DNA from: Planctomycetota bacterium
GTDB lineage: Bacteria; Planctomycetota; Phycisphaerae; UBA1845
Assembly: GCA_029558835.1 (NCBI GenBank)
Contig: JAKQDH010000206.1
Coordinates: forward strand, 32,713 to 96,712
Length of the DNA stretch: 64,000 nt
Reading direction: 5' to 3'
A program made the translations under genes and the position numbers. This document shows, one piece after another, positions 1 to 7,807 of the stretch. How positions within the stretch are numbered: the stretch's first letter is position 1; every line of letters begins with the position of its first letter. The notes under the pieces were generated by a model. It had not been told where the DNA came from and did no database searches. It saw only the letters and a list, made by a program, of their open reading frames with translations.

Positions 1-105
1 GCACACCCGCGGTCCTCGCCGACCCGGGGCGCCGGGTACGAGCTGGCCATGCTGGCCATGGTCGTGATCACAATCGCGGCGCTGCTACGGCGGCGTGGTC
101 GGTAA
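1..105 (+). CDS. C-terminal end of a membrane-anchored protein (5' partial)
   Basis: The first frame is open from the window edge to a TAA at 103-105, giving 34 residues. They consist of a short polar stretch, a hydrophobic segment (YELAMLAMVVITIAALL) and a terminal arginine cluster (RRRGR). This is the layout of a C-terminal sorting or tail-anchor signal as found on many secreted planctomycete proteins. The body of the protein lies outside the window, so the function cannot be named. The hydrophobic segment plus basic tail is seen directly; the sorting role is inferred. Confidence 0.5.
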   Translation, partial: AHPRSSPTRGAGYELAMLAMVVITIAALLRRRGR

Positions 106-206
106 GGACGCGCGTCATGCGGCAGCAACGGTGACGTCAGCGGTGCGTCCGCCAGGCTCCCGGGCGAGCTGGCATACTGTACGCAGGTACGGGAGAGCCG
201 TGACGT

Positions 207-452
207 ATGAACACGCAGCCCACGCAACAGCAACCGCGCCCCGTGCGACCTCGGTGGGAGCTGCTGTTCCTGCCGCTGGCGGCGCTCGTCCTGCTGGTGC
301 TTTGGACGCGGTCGGTGGCCGTGCAGCCGGCATGGTCCGCGCTCCTGGACCGCTGGCAGATCCATGATCGGCTGCGTTTCACCGAACTGGCGATGTTCGC
401 GCTGTGCCTGATCGCGGTGGTCGCGATCGCGCGCGCGTCCCGGAGCCCGTGA
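207..452 (+). CDS. small two-helix membrane protein upstream of the ubiquitin-like gene
   Basis: This 81-residue protein has a polar, Gln/Pro-rich start, a first hydrophobic helix around residues 19-33 (LLFLPLAALVLLVLW), a short external or periplasmic loop rich in Trp, and a second helix around 62-75 ending in an Arg-containing tail. No family is recognised. It ends 31 bp before the ubiquitin-like gene on the same strand, so it is probably the first gene of that cassette or a read-through neighbour. A GGGAG lies about 11 nt before the ATG, a weak but usable ribosome site. A membrane role for the cassette is only an inference from position. Confidence 0.55.
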   Translation: MNTQPTQQQPRPVRPRWELLFLPLAALVLLVLWTRSVAVQPAWSALLDRWQIHDRLRFTELAMFALCLIAVVAIARASRSP

Positions 453-483
453 GGCTAAGAATCGTGCACCGAGGAGAACACCG

Positions 484-717
484 ATGCAGCACTATGCGAT
501 CCAACATGTCAATGGGCAACCTCTCAAGGTCCCGGTCGCGCCGGATGGGAGTATCGACGTGGACGTGTTGTGTCAGCTGGCCAACGTCGCGCCGGATCGG
601 GCGCTGGTCCTCCAGCGGCCGGATGGCAGCAATCAGCTGGTCCCGCGCGGCCAGAAGCTGACGGTGCGGCCGGGCGCGCAGTTCGTGGACGCCCCGACGC
701 ACCGGCGGGGGGCGTGA
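484..717 (+). CDS. ubiquitin-like protein (multiubiquitin-type single domain)
   Basis: This 77-residue protein has the rhythm of the prokaryotic multiubiquitin/Ubl family: an opening strand with a 'VNG' turn, a central helix (VDVLCQLANV), a strand with RPDG, then 'LVPRGQKLTVRPGAQF' matching the family's 'i.pgd.v.l..g..F' ending. It carries one beta-grasp unit rather than several. The C-terminus is HRRGA, so the diglycine of classical ubiquitin is absent. GAGGAGA lies six bases before the ATG. It sits directly upstream of an E2-like gene and a JAB peptidase, the gene set described for bacterial ubiquitin-like conjugation systems. The family call rests on this context plus the pattern, not on a database search. 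Confidence 0.65.
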   Translation: MQHYAIQHVNGQPLKVPVAPDGSIDVDVLCQLANVAPDRALVLQRPDGSNQLVPRGQKLTVRPGAQFVDAPTHRRGA

Positions 718-719
718 CC

Positions 720-1100
720 GTGTCGCCCGTGCTGCGGGAGCACATCCGGATGGCGTCGTGCTTTTACCGCTTGGCGGTGGCGCGGGACGGGGCCTGGGTG
801 CGCGTGGACGACTTCGCGCTGCCGGCGGGCTTCAACGTGCCGGTCACGCAGGTGCTCGCAAGCCTCCCTCCGGACTACCCGCTGCGCGCGCCGGGGGTGC
901 TGCCCTGGGGCCTCTTCCTCCGGCCGGGGCTGCGGTACCACGGCCGCTGCCACCCGAACATCGTCGAGGGCCAGGGGCCCGGCTGGGGCGCGTGGTCGTG
1001 GCTGTGCATCTTGCGCGTGGCGTGGGACCCGCGCCGGGATGACTTGCTGCGGTGCCTTGAGATGGTCCGGGCGGTTTTGTCGGCCCCGTCGGGGTGGTGA
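720..1100 (+). CDS. E2-like ubiquitin-conjugating enzyme (Prok-E2_E type)
   Basis: This 126-residue protein reads as a compact UBC fold. After an N-terminal sheet and 'LPPDYPLRAP' it has HPNI (78-81), a Gly/Trp-rich turn, SWLCIL (93-98), WDP (102-104) and a closing helix LLRCLEMVRAVL (109-120). These align in order with the eukaryotic E2 sequence HPNI...ICLDIL...WSP...LLSIQ. Cys96 is the likely thioester cysteine; Cys77, just before HPNI, is the alternative. The start is a GTG at 720, two bases after the Ubl stop, with a G-rich ribosome site. It would transfer the Ubl from an E1 to targets. The family call is strong; the substrate is unknown. Confidence 0.8.
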   Translation: MSPVLREHIRMASCFYRLAVARDGAWVRVDDFALPAGFNVPVTQVLASLPPDYPLRAPGVLPWGLFLRPGLRYHGRCHPNIVEGQGPGWGAWSWLCILRVAWDPRRDDLLRCLEMVRAVLSAPSGW

Positions 1101-1110
1101 GGTGTGCTGT

Positions 1111-1735
1111 ATGTTCGAGCCGTGCAACCAACTGAGTGTGCCGCCGGGGCCGCGGACTGTTCTCCGGTTCGTCGGGAACGGGTTTGGCGTCCTGCGCGAC
1201 CACCTGACGGCGGATCCCAGTCGTGAGCAGTTCGCGTTCCTGCTGGCCCGGCCGGTTGCGACCGCGGACGGCGTGCTGCTGCTCGTGCTGGATGTGCTGC
1301 TGCCCGAGCCGCAGGACCTGGTCGCGCAGTCTGGGTTCGGTGTCGAGCCGCGACCGGAGTTTCAGGCGCTGGTGTATCTGCTTGCCGAGCAGCAGGGCCT
1401 CGTCGTGCTCGATGCGCACACGCACGTCTGCGATGGGCCACCCTCGTTCAGCCCGGTGGACTGGGCCGCCGCGCGGGCCAATGCGCGCTACATCGTGGAA
1501 CGGTTCCCGCCGCCCACGACGCTCGGCCTGGTTGTGTTCAACCGCGGGCTGACCGCCTGTGACGGCATGCTGTTCGAGCGCGACCGCGCCGCGTTCGCCG
1601 CGATCACCGAACTGCAAGCCGTGGGGGCCGGCCTCACCATCCAGAGGACTGCAGAGGCGAGGGATGGTGCGCCAGTTGATGAGCGCTACGCCCGCCAGCG
1701 GCTCGTGCCGGGCTGGAACCAGACCGGGCTGGAAC
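1111..1735 (+). pseudogene. JAB/JAMM peptidase fused to a truncated E1 (ThiF) domain
   Basis: Residues 1-180 form a JAB (Mov34/MPN) metalloprotease: Glu39 in the first helix, then H103-T-H105 followed by SPVD with Ser114 and Asp117, a complete JAMM zinc site. Such enzymes trim or remove the ubiquitin-like tag. At about residue 190 the frame enters 'ERYARQRLVPGWNQTGLE', the usual first line of a ThiF/E1 adenylating domain, so the intact gene was a JAB-E1 fusion. The E1 then stops: from about 1735 the same frame reads low-complexity Arg-rich nonsense up to 2388, while another frame takes over as a dockerin protein. The E1 nucleotide-binding core is therefore missing. The ATG at 1111 was chosen; a GTG at 1102 is possible. 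The JAB part could still be made. Confidence 0.75.
1708..1735 (+). repeat. 12-bp direct repeat at the E1/dockerin junction
   Basis: The 12-mer CCGGGCTGGAAC occurs at 1708-1719 and again at 1724-1735. The second copy ends exactly where the E1 reading frame loses sense and the dockerin frame (Trp-Asn-Ile-Asp-Asp) begins. Short homology of this kind is typical of a deletion or recombination breakpoint, though an assembly join cannot be excluded from sequence alone. Confidence 0.6.
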
Positions 1736-2012
1736 ATCGACGATGTGGAAATCTGGGCCGGTGTGAATACGACGGACTTGGTCGCCGACCTCAATGGCGA
1801 CGGCGTCGTGGACATCCAAGACTTTGCCGTGCTGGCGGACTGCCTGACGGGGCCGGAAGTGCCGCCGGCAACCGGCTGCGAGAACGCGGACCTCGATCAG
1901 GACGTGGACGTGGACCTGGCGGACTTCAGCGTGTTCCAGTTGCACTTCGGGGCGGGCCGGTGGCCTGCAACGCTGCCGTGCGGGAGATTGAGAAACAAGG
2001 CGAGCGGGACTG
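1736..2012 (+). pseudogene. 3' remnant of a dockerin-terminated secreted protein
   Basis: In the second frame, from about 1730, the translation reads NIDDVEIW followed by two Ca-binding dockerin-like segments, 'DLNGDGVVDIQDFAVLADCL' and 'DQDVDVDLADFSVFQ'. The same design ends intact genes at 12863 and 21462 in this window. There is no start codon, signal peptide or body, and the usual stop right after the second repeat is missing: the frame runs on as unrelated residues to 2107. It is a decapitated gene end brought next to the E1 by the junction at 1735. Confidence 0.65.
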
Positions 2013-2040
2013 TCATTCGCCGCCGCGGGAATCCCGCTCG
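2001..2040. terminator. hairpin at the sulfatase 3' end
   Basis: CGAGCGGGA at 2001-2009 pairs perfectly with TCCCGCTCG at 2032-2040 across a 22-base loop that contains the sulfatase stop codon (2013-2015). It can form on either strand, so it could end the leftward operon. No U-run follows; the role is inferred. Confidence 0.3.
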
Positions 2041-3431
2041 GACCTGCGCCATTTGGCTGGGATGTTGCCCGCGTTCCATTTCTTGTATGCCGCCTGTAGC
2101 TCCCTGAGTCGCTCCGGTTCCTGCGCGGCGAGGTCAGTCTCCTCGCCCACGTCCCGGCTCAGGTTGAAGAGCTGCGGCGCGCTCCGACGCCGGGCAACGA
2201 CCTTCCAGTCGCCTGCGCGCACCGCGGATTGCCGTCCGAAGCGCCAGAACAAGGCATCGTGGGGCGTGTCCTTCTTGCCGTGGAGGAAGGGCACGAGGTC
2301 GATACCATCGAGCTGCATCGCGGGTCGTACCGGGATACCGGCGGCCGCCAGTGCCGTCGCGTGGATGTCGAGCGACACCACCGGGTAATCATACGTACGG
2401 TCCGCCGGCACGTGGCCGTGCCACTGCATGAGGAACGGGATTCGAATGCCGCCCTCGTAGACCTGCCCCTTGTAGCCCCGTAATGGGTCATTGCGCGACG
2501 TGGTTTGCCAGGTCGGGCCACCATTGTCGCTCAGGAAGAAGATGAGCGTGCGGTCGTCGAGCCGGTACTCGCGGAGCTTGCCGAGCACGCCGCCGACCGC
2601 GTCGTCCATGGCGGTGAGCATGGTGGCGTACGTCCGCCGTGTCTCGTCCTTGATGTCCTTCACGCGGTCACGCACCTTGGCGCTGGCCTGCAAGGGGGAG
2701 TGCACCGCGTTGAACGGCAAGTAGAGGAAGAAGGGCTGGTCGTTGTGGCGGTCGATAAACGCCATCGCCTCGCGGGCGAATGCGTCGGTCAGGTACTCCT
2801 TCTCGGTGACGGGTATCGTGCCGCGCAGTAGAGGATTGGTCCGTCGGGATATCGTCGGATCATAGTCGTGAGCGCCAGTCAAGAACCCGAAGAACTCGTC
2901 GAAGCCCCGCTCAGTCGGCCGCAGCCCCTCACGATAGCCGACGTGCCATTTGCCGAACATGCCCGTGGCGTAGCCGGCCCGTTTGAGCCGCTCCGCGAGC
3001 GTTAGCTCTTCCCGTGGCAACCCAAAATCCTCGGAGGCCTCATGCTCCGGGCCGGGGTTGTGCTCGAAGCCGAACCGCTGCTGATAACGACCGGTGAGCA
3101 GGCCGGCCCGTGTCGGCGCGCAGATCGGGCAGGTCACGTAGCCGCTGGTGAAGCGCACGCCGCGTTTCGCGATCGAGTCGATGCGCGGCGTGGCGATGTC
3201 GCGGCAGCCCTGCACGCCGAGGTCGGCGTAGCCTAGATCGTCGGCGAGCAACAGCACGATGTTGGGCCGGGATGGCTGCGTTGACGCCGCTTGCGCTGCG
3301 AATGCGCGCGGCAGCAGACTGCCTGCCGCCAGCAGCCCGGCAGACGTTGCGCCCGCCCGCGTGAGAAACTCCCGCCGCGTCAACTGGATAACGTCTGTGA
3401 TGATGGTCGGGTCGGATGCCGCGCTCGCCAT
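2013..3431 (-). CDS. Tat-exported type I sulfatase
   Basis: This 472-residue protein is a complete arylsulfatase-family enzyme that hydrolyses sulfate esters, most likely on polysaccharide fragments. It has a twin-arginine export signal (TRREFL at 18-23, then a hydrophobic stretch ending in AFAAQA), the metal-site motif NIVLLLADDLGYAD, and the formylglycine core C104-A-P-T-R with LLTGR after it. FGKWHVG and SDNGG match later metal or substrate motifs. The ATG at 3431 follows GAGGAG at good spacing; the open frame upstream (to 3752) lacks such a site and overlaps the maturase. It is the last gene of a leftward operon. Cytoplasmic modification of Cys104 by the adjacent maturase before folded export fits the Tat signal. 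Substrate unknown. Confidence 0.9.
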   Translation of the reverse strand: MASAASDPTIITDVIQLTRREFLTRAGATSAGLLAAGSLLPRAFAAQAASTQPSRPNIVLLLADDLGYADLGVQGCRDIATPRIDSIAKRGVRFTSGYVTCPICAPTRAGLLTGRYQQRFGFEHNPGPEHEASEDFGLPREELTLAERLKRAGYATGMFGKWHVGYREGLRPTERGFDEFFGFLTGAHDYDPTISRRTNPLLRGTIPVTEKEYLTDAFAREAMAFIDRHNDQPFFLYLPFNAVHSPLQASAKVRDRVKDIKDETRRTYATMLTAMDDAVGGVLGKLREYRLDDRTLIFFLSDNGGPTWQTTSRNDPLRGYKGQVYEGGIRIPFLMQWHGHVPADRTYDYPVVSLDIHATALAAAGIPVRPAMQLDGIDLVPFLHGKKDTPHDALFWRFGRQSAVRAGDWKVVARRRSAPQLFNLSRDVGEETDLAAQEPERLRELQAAYKKWNAGNIPAKWRRSERDSRGGE

Positions 3432-3444
3432 GAGCAACTCCTCA

Positions 3445-4608
3445 TCAGTGTGAATGAACCGCACCACGCGTGCCGCGCGCTCCAGGCGGTAGCTCGGTGC
3501 GAACCTCCGCAGCCAGCCGCTCAAGGTGCGGGGCTGCGTGCTGGAAGAACCGCTTCCAGCCGGCGCACAGGACGTTCTGCACTTCGGTCGCCCCTTGCAT
3601 GCCGATTCGGTGCCGCGGACACCCGCCGTGGCACAGGTCCAGGTACTGGCAGCCGGCACAGGCGTCCGGCCATTCCAGCTTCTTTCGTCCGAATGCGGCG
3701 TAGGCCGGGGACTGCCGGAGCCGCTCCCAGGTGTCGGCGTGGATGCTGCCAAGCTTAAGTTCGCGCTGCACGAAGAAATCGCACGGGAACACGTCGCCGT
3801 TGTACTCCACGACCAGGCACTGACAGCAGTCGTTGTCCATCATGCAGTCGGTTGGCCGGCCGAGGACCAGCTTGTGGATGATCGAGTCGAAGAGCCGGAC
3901 GGACACCCGGCGCGCGTCCCGGGGGTGCCATTCATCGAACAGCTCGCATAGGAATTGCCCCCAGGCCTCTCCGGTAACCGCGCAGGGCTGTAGCTGTCCG
4001 CGCGCGTCGAACTCGACACAGGGGATGTACTGGTGGAAGAGCAATCCCTGGTCGCAGAGATAGCGATAGACCTCACGTGCGCGGCCGACGTTGGCCGCGG
4101 TTACCAGCGTAAGGACATTGAACTCGACACCGGCGCGGCGTAGGCAGCCGATGCCGCGTATGACCGCAGCGTGTGTGCCGGCTCCGGCGCCGGTGTGTCG
4201 GTAAGCGTCGTGCACCTGGCCCGGACCATCCAGGCTCACGCCGACCAGGAAGCGGTACTCGGCCAAGTGGTGGGCCAGCGCTTTGGTGATCAACGTCGCG
4301 TTGGTTTGCAGGCCGTTCGCGATGATTGAGCCGGGACGGCCATGCTGCTGCTGAAGGTCCGTGACGCGGCGGAAGAACTCGAGGCCCAGCAGCGTCGGCT
4401 CGCCGCCCTGCCAGATGAAGCTGTAGGTCGGTTGGTCGGTAGCCAGGTAGCTGGCGACAAGCTGCTCGAGCGTCGCATCCGACATGCGATGCACGGCTTC
4501 GTCGGGATAGAGCTGCAGGTGGTCGAGGTAGAAGCAGTACTCGCAGCACAGGTTGCAGTCGGCCGAGACCGGCTTGACGAGGAGCGAGAATGGCCGCGAC
4601 AGATCCAT
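3445..4608 (-). CDS. anaerobic sulfatase-maturating enzyme (radical SAM, SPASM)
   Basis: This 387-residue enzyme oxidises the sulfatase active-site cysteine to formylglycine. The radical-SAM cluster motif is C18-x3-C22-x2-C25, followed by WQGGEPTLLG and the NGLQTN segment typical of the anSME group. The C-terminus has a SPASM region with many cysteines (CMMDNDCCQC, CDFF, CAGCQYLDLCHGGCPR) for two auxiliary iron-sulfur clusters. It starts at the ATG at 4608, nine bases after the upstream gene, and ends 13 bases before the sulfatase start, so the two are co-transcribed and almost certainly enzyme and substrate. The activity is established for the family. Confidence 0.93.
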   Translation of the reverse strand: MDLSRPFSLLVKPVSADCNLCCEYCFYLDHLQLYPDEAVHRMSDATLEQLVASYLATDQPTYSFIWQGGEPTLLGLEFFRRVTDLQQQHGRPGSIIANGLQTNATLITKALAHHLAEYRFLVGVSLDGPGQVHDAYRHTGAGAGTHAAVIRGIGCLRRAGVEFNVLTLVTAANVGRAREVYRYLCDQGLLFHQYIPCVEFDARGQLQPCAVTGEAWGQFLCELFDEWHPRDARRVSVRLFDSIIHKLVLGRPTDCMMDNDCCQCLVVEYNGDVFPCDFFVQRELKLGSIHADTWERLRQSPAYAAFGRKKLEWPDACAGCQYLDLCHGGCPRHRIGMQGATEVQNVLCAGWKRFFQHAAPHLERLAAEVRTELPPGARGTRGAVHSH

Positions 4609-4617
4609 GTCGGTGTG

Positions 4618-7600
4618 CTACCCCGGGTGGACTTCGCTGACGGCCCGTGTGGTTAGATTCACATCGAAGAACCTGTCGGCACGACCGCCATCGATCGTGA
4701 TCTTCCGACCGCTGAGCGTGGTGATCGTCAGGTCCACCTCCTTGACGCCGCCCAAGCCGAAATGCGCCTCCAGCGCGCCGCCGCTCTTGTAGCTGTGGTT
4801 GGCGGCGATGACCCGCGTGCCGAGCAGCTTGTTCGTCTTCGGCTCGCGGGCCTCCACGCGGGCCCCGATCAGTTCCGCGTCCGTCAGGCCGCTGAATCGC
4901 AGCCGCAGCCAGTGATTCTGCCGCCCGCCGTGCAGCCCCGTGTTCCAATAGACCTTGCTCTCGTACCGCGCCATGCTCAGCGCTGGGCCTGAGTTATCGG
5001 GATCGGCGGCAAAGACCAGGTCCAGCAGGCCGTCATTGTTGAGGTCGGCGGCCTCTCCGCAGATGCCGGAGCCATCCAGGCCGCTGAAGGCGGTCGGTTT
5101 GGGCTCGAAAGAGCCGTCACCGCGATTCATGAACAGAAGCGCGCGGGCTTCGAGGTTCGGCGATTCATGGCGATCCAGAACTACGAGGTCCTCCCAGCCG
5201 TCGTTGTCAAAGTCGCCAAACACCGCGTCGGCGAAATACGGCCGGCGGTCGCCGGGTTGCAGGGCGGCGCCGAGGCGGCCTTGCGGCTCTGGCGCGTCGA
5301 AGAGCTTGCACCAGTCACGATAGACCCAGTTCAGCGCATCCAGCCCGGCGGCATGGGTCGCTTCCTCGAACTGGAAACCGCCTCTGTTCCGCCAGAACCG
5401 ACCGCTGACGTATTCCGCCCGCGGCGCCCAGCCCGGACTGGCCGGCCCGACCGCCAACACATCCAGCAGGCCGTCGCTGTCCACGTCGGCCAGCGAGATA
5501 TAGGGCAATCCCGGGGCCTTGCCGACCGCCGTGAGGGTCTTCTTGTCATCACTGAGCTTAAGGTGGGCCTCACAGGCCAGGCCGTTGCCCGCAACCGTCT
5601 CAAACCGCAGCTCGCCCGTTTCGACGAGCAGGTTCTTCCAGCAAAACACGCCCTGGCGGTATTCGACCGGGGTGTAAGGCGCATCATAATCGCGCACGTC
5701 TACATGGAACGACTGCACGAGGTCGAGATCACCGTCGTTGTCCAGGTCGCGCAGGTTGATATCGGGACCAGCCTTGTCCTTCTCGCTGTCGTGGTAGAAA
5801 CCACCGAAGTCGGGAACAAGGTCGGTGCCGCCAATGTCCTCAAAGCGGCCATCCTCGAACTTGGCGCCTTTCGGCTTGAAGACGTAGAGCCGGGTGTGCG
5901 GAAACCCGCCCATCGCGTCCTTGATGTTGTCGCAGCCGACCGCGATGTCGAGCCAGCCGTCCCTGTTTAGGTCGCCGATGCTGGGCTGGCGGTTGTAGGC
6001 CTGTTCATTCTGGATGCCCATCTTTGTTGAGACGTCTCGGAAGACATCCCACGCGCCATCGCTGATATACAGGCCGTTTCCGGTTTTCTGGTCGCGCGGA
6101 TTGGACTCACCGCCGGACATCTGGGCGTGCCGGGTCACGAGCAGGTCAAGAAAACCGTCGCCGTTGAAGTCGGCCAGATTGGGCACCTGGCCACGCCCGA
6201 AACGCTCCGGGGTTACCTGCGAGTCCAGGATCCTGATCGTGTGCGGCCGGAAGCGGAAGTCGCCCTCGTTGATGAACACGCGCAGCTTCTCGCCGGCACG
6301 CCAACGTCCGCCCGTGCCGCGCGGCGCGGAGTAGGTGGCCACGATATCGACGAGGCCGTCCTGGTTCAGGTCTGCGATGGCGACGCCGTTCATGCCCTCC
6401 TGAAGATCGGTGAGGCCGGGAACGCAGATACTCTCGAAGAGCTGGCCGCGCCCGGCCGCGTCGCGCGTGGCGTCATTGTCAGGCATCTTCTTCAGCGGCG
6501 GCTCGCCCGGGCGCTGCTCGGTGACTTCCTCCGTGTGCGGGGTCGGCTCGATGTCACCATAGCGGTCCCGCAACCGTTCCCAGGCTGATTGGCGACGCCG
6601 AGGAGCTCGCCCCTCGCGCTCGTCGGCCGCAGGTTCTTTGCTCTCCTCTCGGGAGAGGGCCGCGGGCCGGGTTCTTGCAGTCTTGGCGGCGTCTGCAGGC
6701 GCCTGTTCGATGTAGATGCGGTTCCCGTCGGGATCGGTAACCAGCAACCGCTTCTCGCCGTCGACCTTCGCGCCGCGTTTCATCAACCCGGTGCGCGCGG
6801 CGGCAAGGTCGGCCACGCGTAACGTCACGCTGCGCAGTCCCGGCGCATCCTGCCCGGCATCGGCGTCCTTGGGGCGCTGCCCCTCTGGCGAGGAGAACTT
6901 GATCCGCCCAGCGCCGGTGGCGAACAGGTACATCTTCATGCTTAACGGCGGCGGCAGGTTCCACGGATCGAATTCTGCCAGGCCCAGCGTCTCACCATAG
7001 AACTCCCGCGCCGCCGCGTCGTCGCTGACGCCCATGCCCCAGGTGAACGTCTCGCCCGACGCGCTGCGCGGCACGCCCATGATCTCGACGATGTTGCCGT
7101 CGGGGTCGCGCGTCATGCTGACGTTAGCGCCCTTGACCGGCGCCAGATAGCCGGCCTGGACGAGCCGCTCGCTGACGGTGGCGGGATCATCGAACCAGAG
7201 CGAGAACCAGCGAAAGCCGTTGGACGCAAGCATCTGCCTCATCGGATTGCCTGTGGCCGGTTCGGGCTTGTCGCCGGGGACCTTCCGCAGGCGCAGGTAG
7301 CAGCCGGCCCACTCCAGCAGGGCGCCTTTCTGGGCGTCGGCCGGCTCGACCTCCCGCATGCCGATGCCGTCGCGGTAGAACTTCGCGCACGCCTCGACAT
7401 CGCGCACGCAGAGTTCAAACACTGCGTCCACAACCTGGAGCTCACCCTCGCTGAGTGAAGAGGCTTCTGATGCCGGCTGAGTCGTGCCCCGCCGCGCCGC
7501 GCGGCGGTCGAGGTAGTAAGCGCGGGCTTCCTCCAGCGTGACGAAACCGTCACCGTTCCGGTCGATCTGCCGGAACAACGGCTCGGGATACTCCTCGGCG

Positions 7601-7746
7601 CTGACCTTGCCATCGCCATTGCGGTCAAGTTGCTCGAAACGCTCCACCAGCGAACCGGGCCGCGTCGTCTGCTGCGCCCGTGCTGCGTGTACTGATGCGG
7701 CCGCGATGACGAGTATTGCGAGAACGCATCGTGAGTTGTTAGTCAT
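4618..7746 (-). CDS. secreted EF-hand / double VOC / FG-GAP / ASPIC-UnbV protein
   Basis: This 1042-residue protein has a signal peptide (1-24) and then two EF-hand loops (DRNGDGKVSAEE, DRNGDGFVTLEE, about 40-75). Next come two vicinal-oxygen-chelate (glyoxalase-like) domains around 105-225 and 230-350, each ending in 'DPDGN'. An Arg-rich linker follows, then a long run of FG-GAP/VCBS propeller blades (DLNQDGLVD, DFNGDGFLDLL, DLDNDGDLDL, DFDNDGWEDL) and a C-terminal ASPIC/UnbV domain ending in a conserved GLGG region. FG-GAP plus ASPIC proteins are usually extracellular binding proteins; adding two VOC domains is unusual and could give a metal enzyme or ligand pocket. It is the second gene of the operon and ends nine bases before the maturase. 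Confidence 0.8.
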   Translation of the reverse strand: MTNNSRCVLAILVIAAASVHAARAQQTTRPGSLVERFEQLDRNGDGKVSAEEYPEPLFRQIDRNGDGFVTLEEARAYYLDRRAARRGTTQPASEASSLSEGELQVVDAVFELCVRDVEACAKFYRDGIGMREVEPADAQKGALLEWAGCYLRLRKVPGDKPEPATGNPMRQMLASNGFRWFSLWFDDPATVSERLVQAGYLAPVKGANVSMTRDPDGNIVEIMGVPRSASGETFTWGMGVSDDAAAREFYGETLGLAEFDPWNLPPPLSMKMYLFATGAGRIKFSSPEGQRPKDADAGQDAPGLRSVTLRVADLAAARTGLMKRGAKVDGEKRLLVTDPDGNRIYIEQAPADAAKTARTRPAALSREESKEPAADEREGRAPRRRQSAWERLRDRYGDIEPTPHTEEVTEQRPGEPPLKKMPDNDATRDAAGRGQLFESICVPGLTDLQEGMNGVAIADLNQDGLVDIVATYSAPRGTGGRWRAGEKLRVFINEGDFRFRPHTIRILDSQVTPERFGRGQVPNLADFNGDGFLDLLVTRHAQMSGGESNPRDQKTGNGLYISDGAWDVFRDVSTKMGIQNEQAYNRQPSIGDLNRDGWLDIAVGCDNIKDAMGGFPHTRLYVFKPKGAKFEDGRFEDIGGTDLVPDFGGFYHDSEKDKAGPDINLRDLDNDGDLDLVQSFHVDVRDYDAPYTPVEYRQGVFCWKNLLVETGELRFETVAGNGLACEAHLKLSDDKKTLTAVGKAPGLPYISLADVDSDGLLDVLAVGPASPGWAPRAEYVSGRFWRNRGGFQFEEATHAAGLDALNWVYRDWCKLFDAPEPQGRLGAALQPGDRRPYFADAVFGDFDNDGWEDLVVLDRHESPNLEARALLFMNRGDGSFEPKPTAFSGLDGSGICGEAADLNNDGLLDLVFAADPDNSGPALSMARYESKVYWNTGLHGGRQNHWLRLRFSGLTDAELIGARVEAREPKTNKLLGTRVIAANHSYKSGGALEAHFGLGGVKEVDLTITTLSGRKITIDGGRADRFFDVNLTTRAVSEVHPG

Positions 7747-7807
7747 GGCTCACCTTTCTCCGAAACGAGCGCGGCCTGCCGGTGGGTGATCATCGGCAAC
7801 CCTTTGC

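Noticed and set aside
1736..2388. The downstream part of the 1111 frame as an extension of the JAB-E1 protein.
   Set aside because: After 1735 it is Arg/Gly-rich nonsense with no E1 motifs, while another frame carries a real dockerin module.
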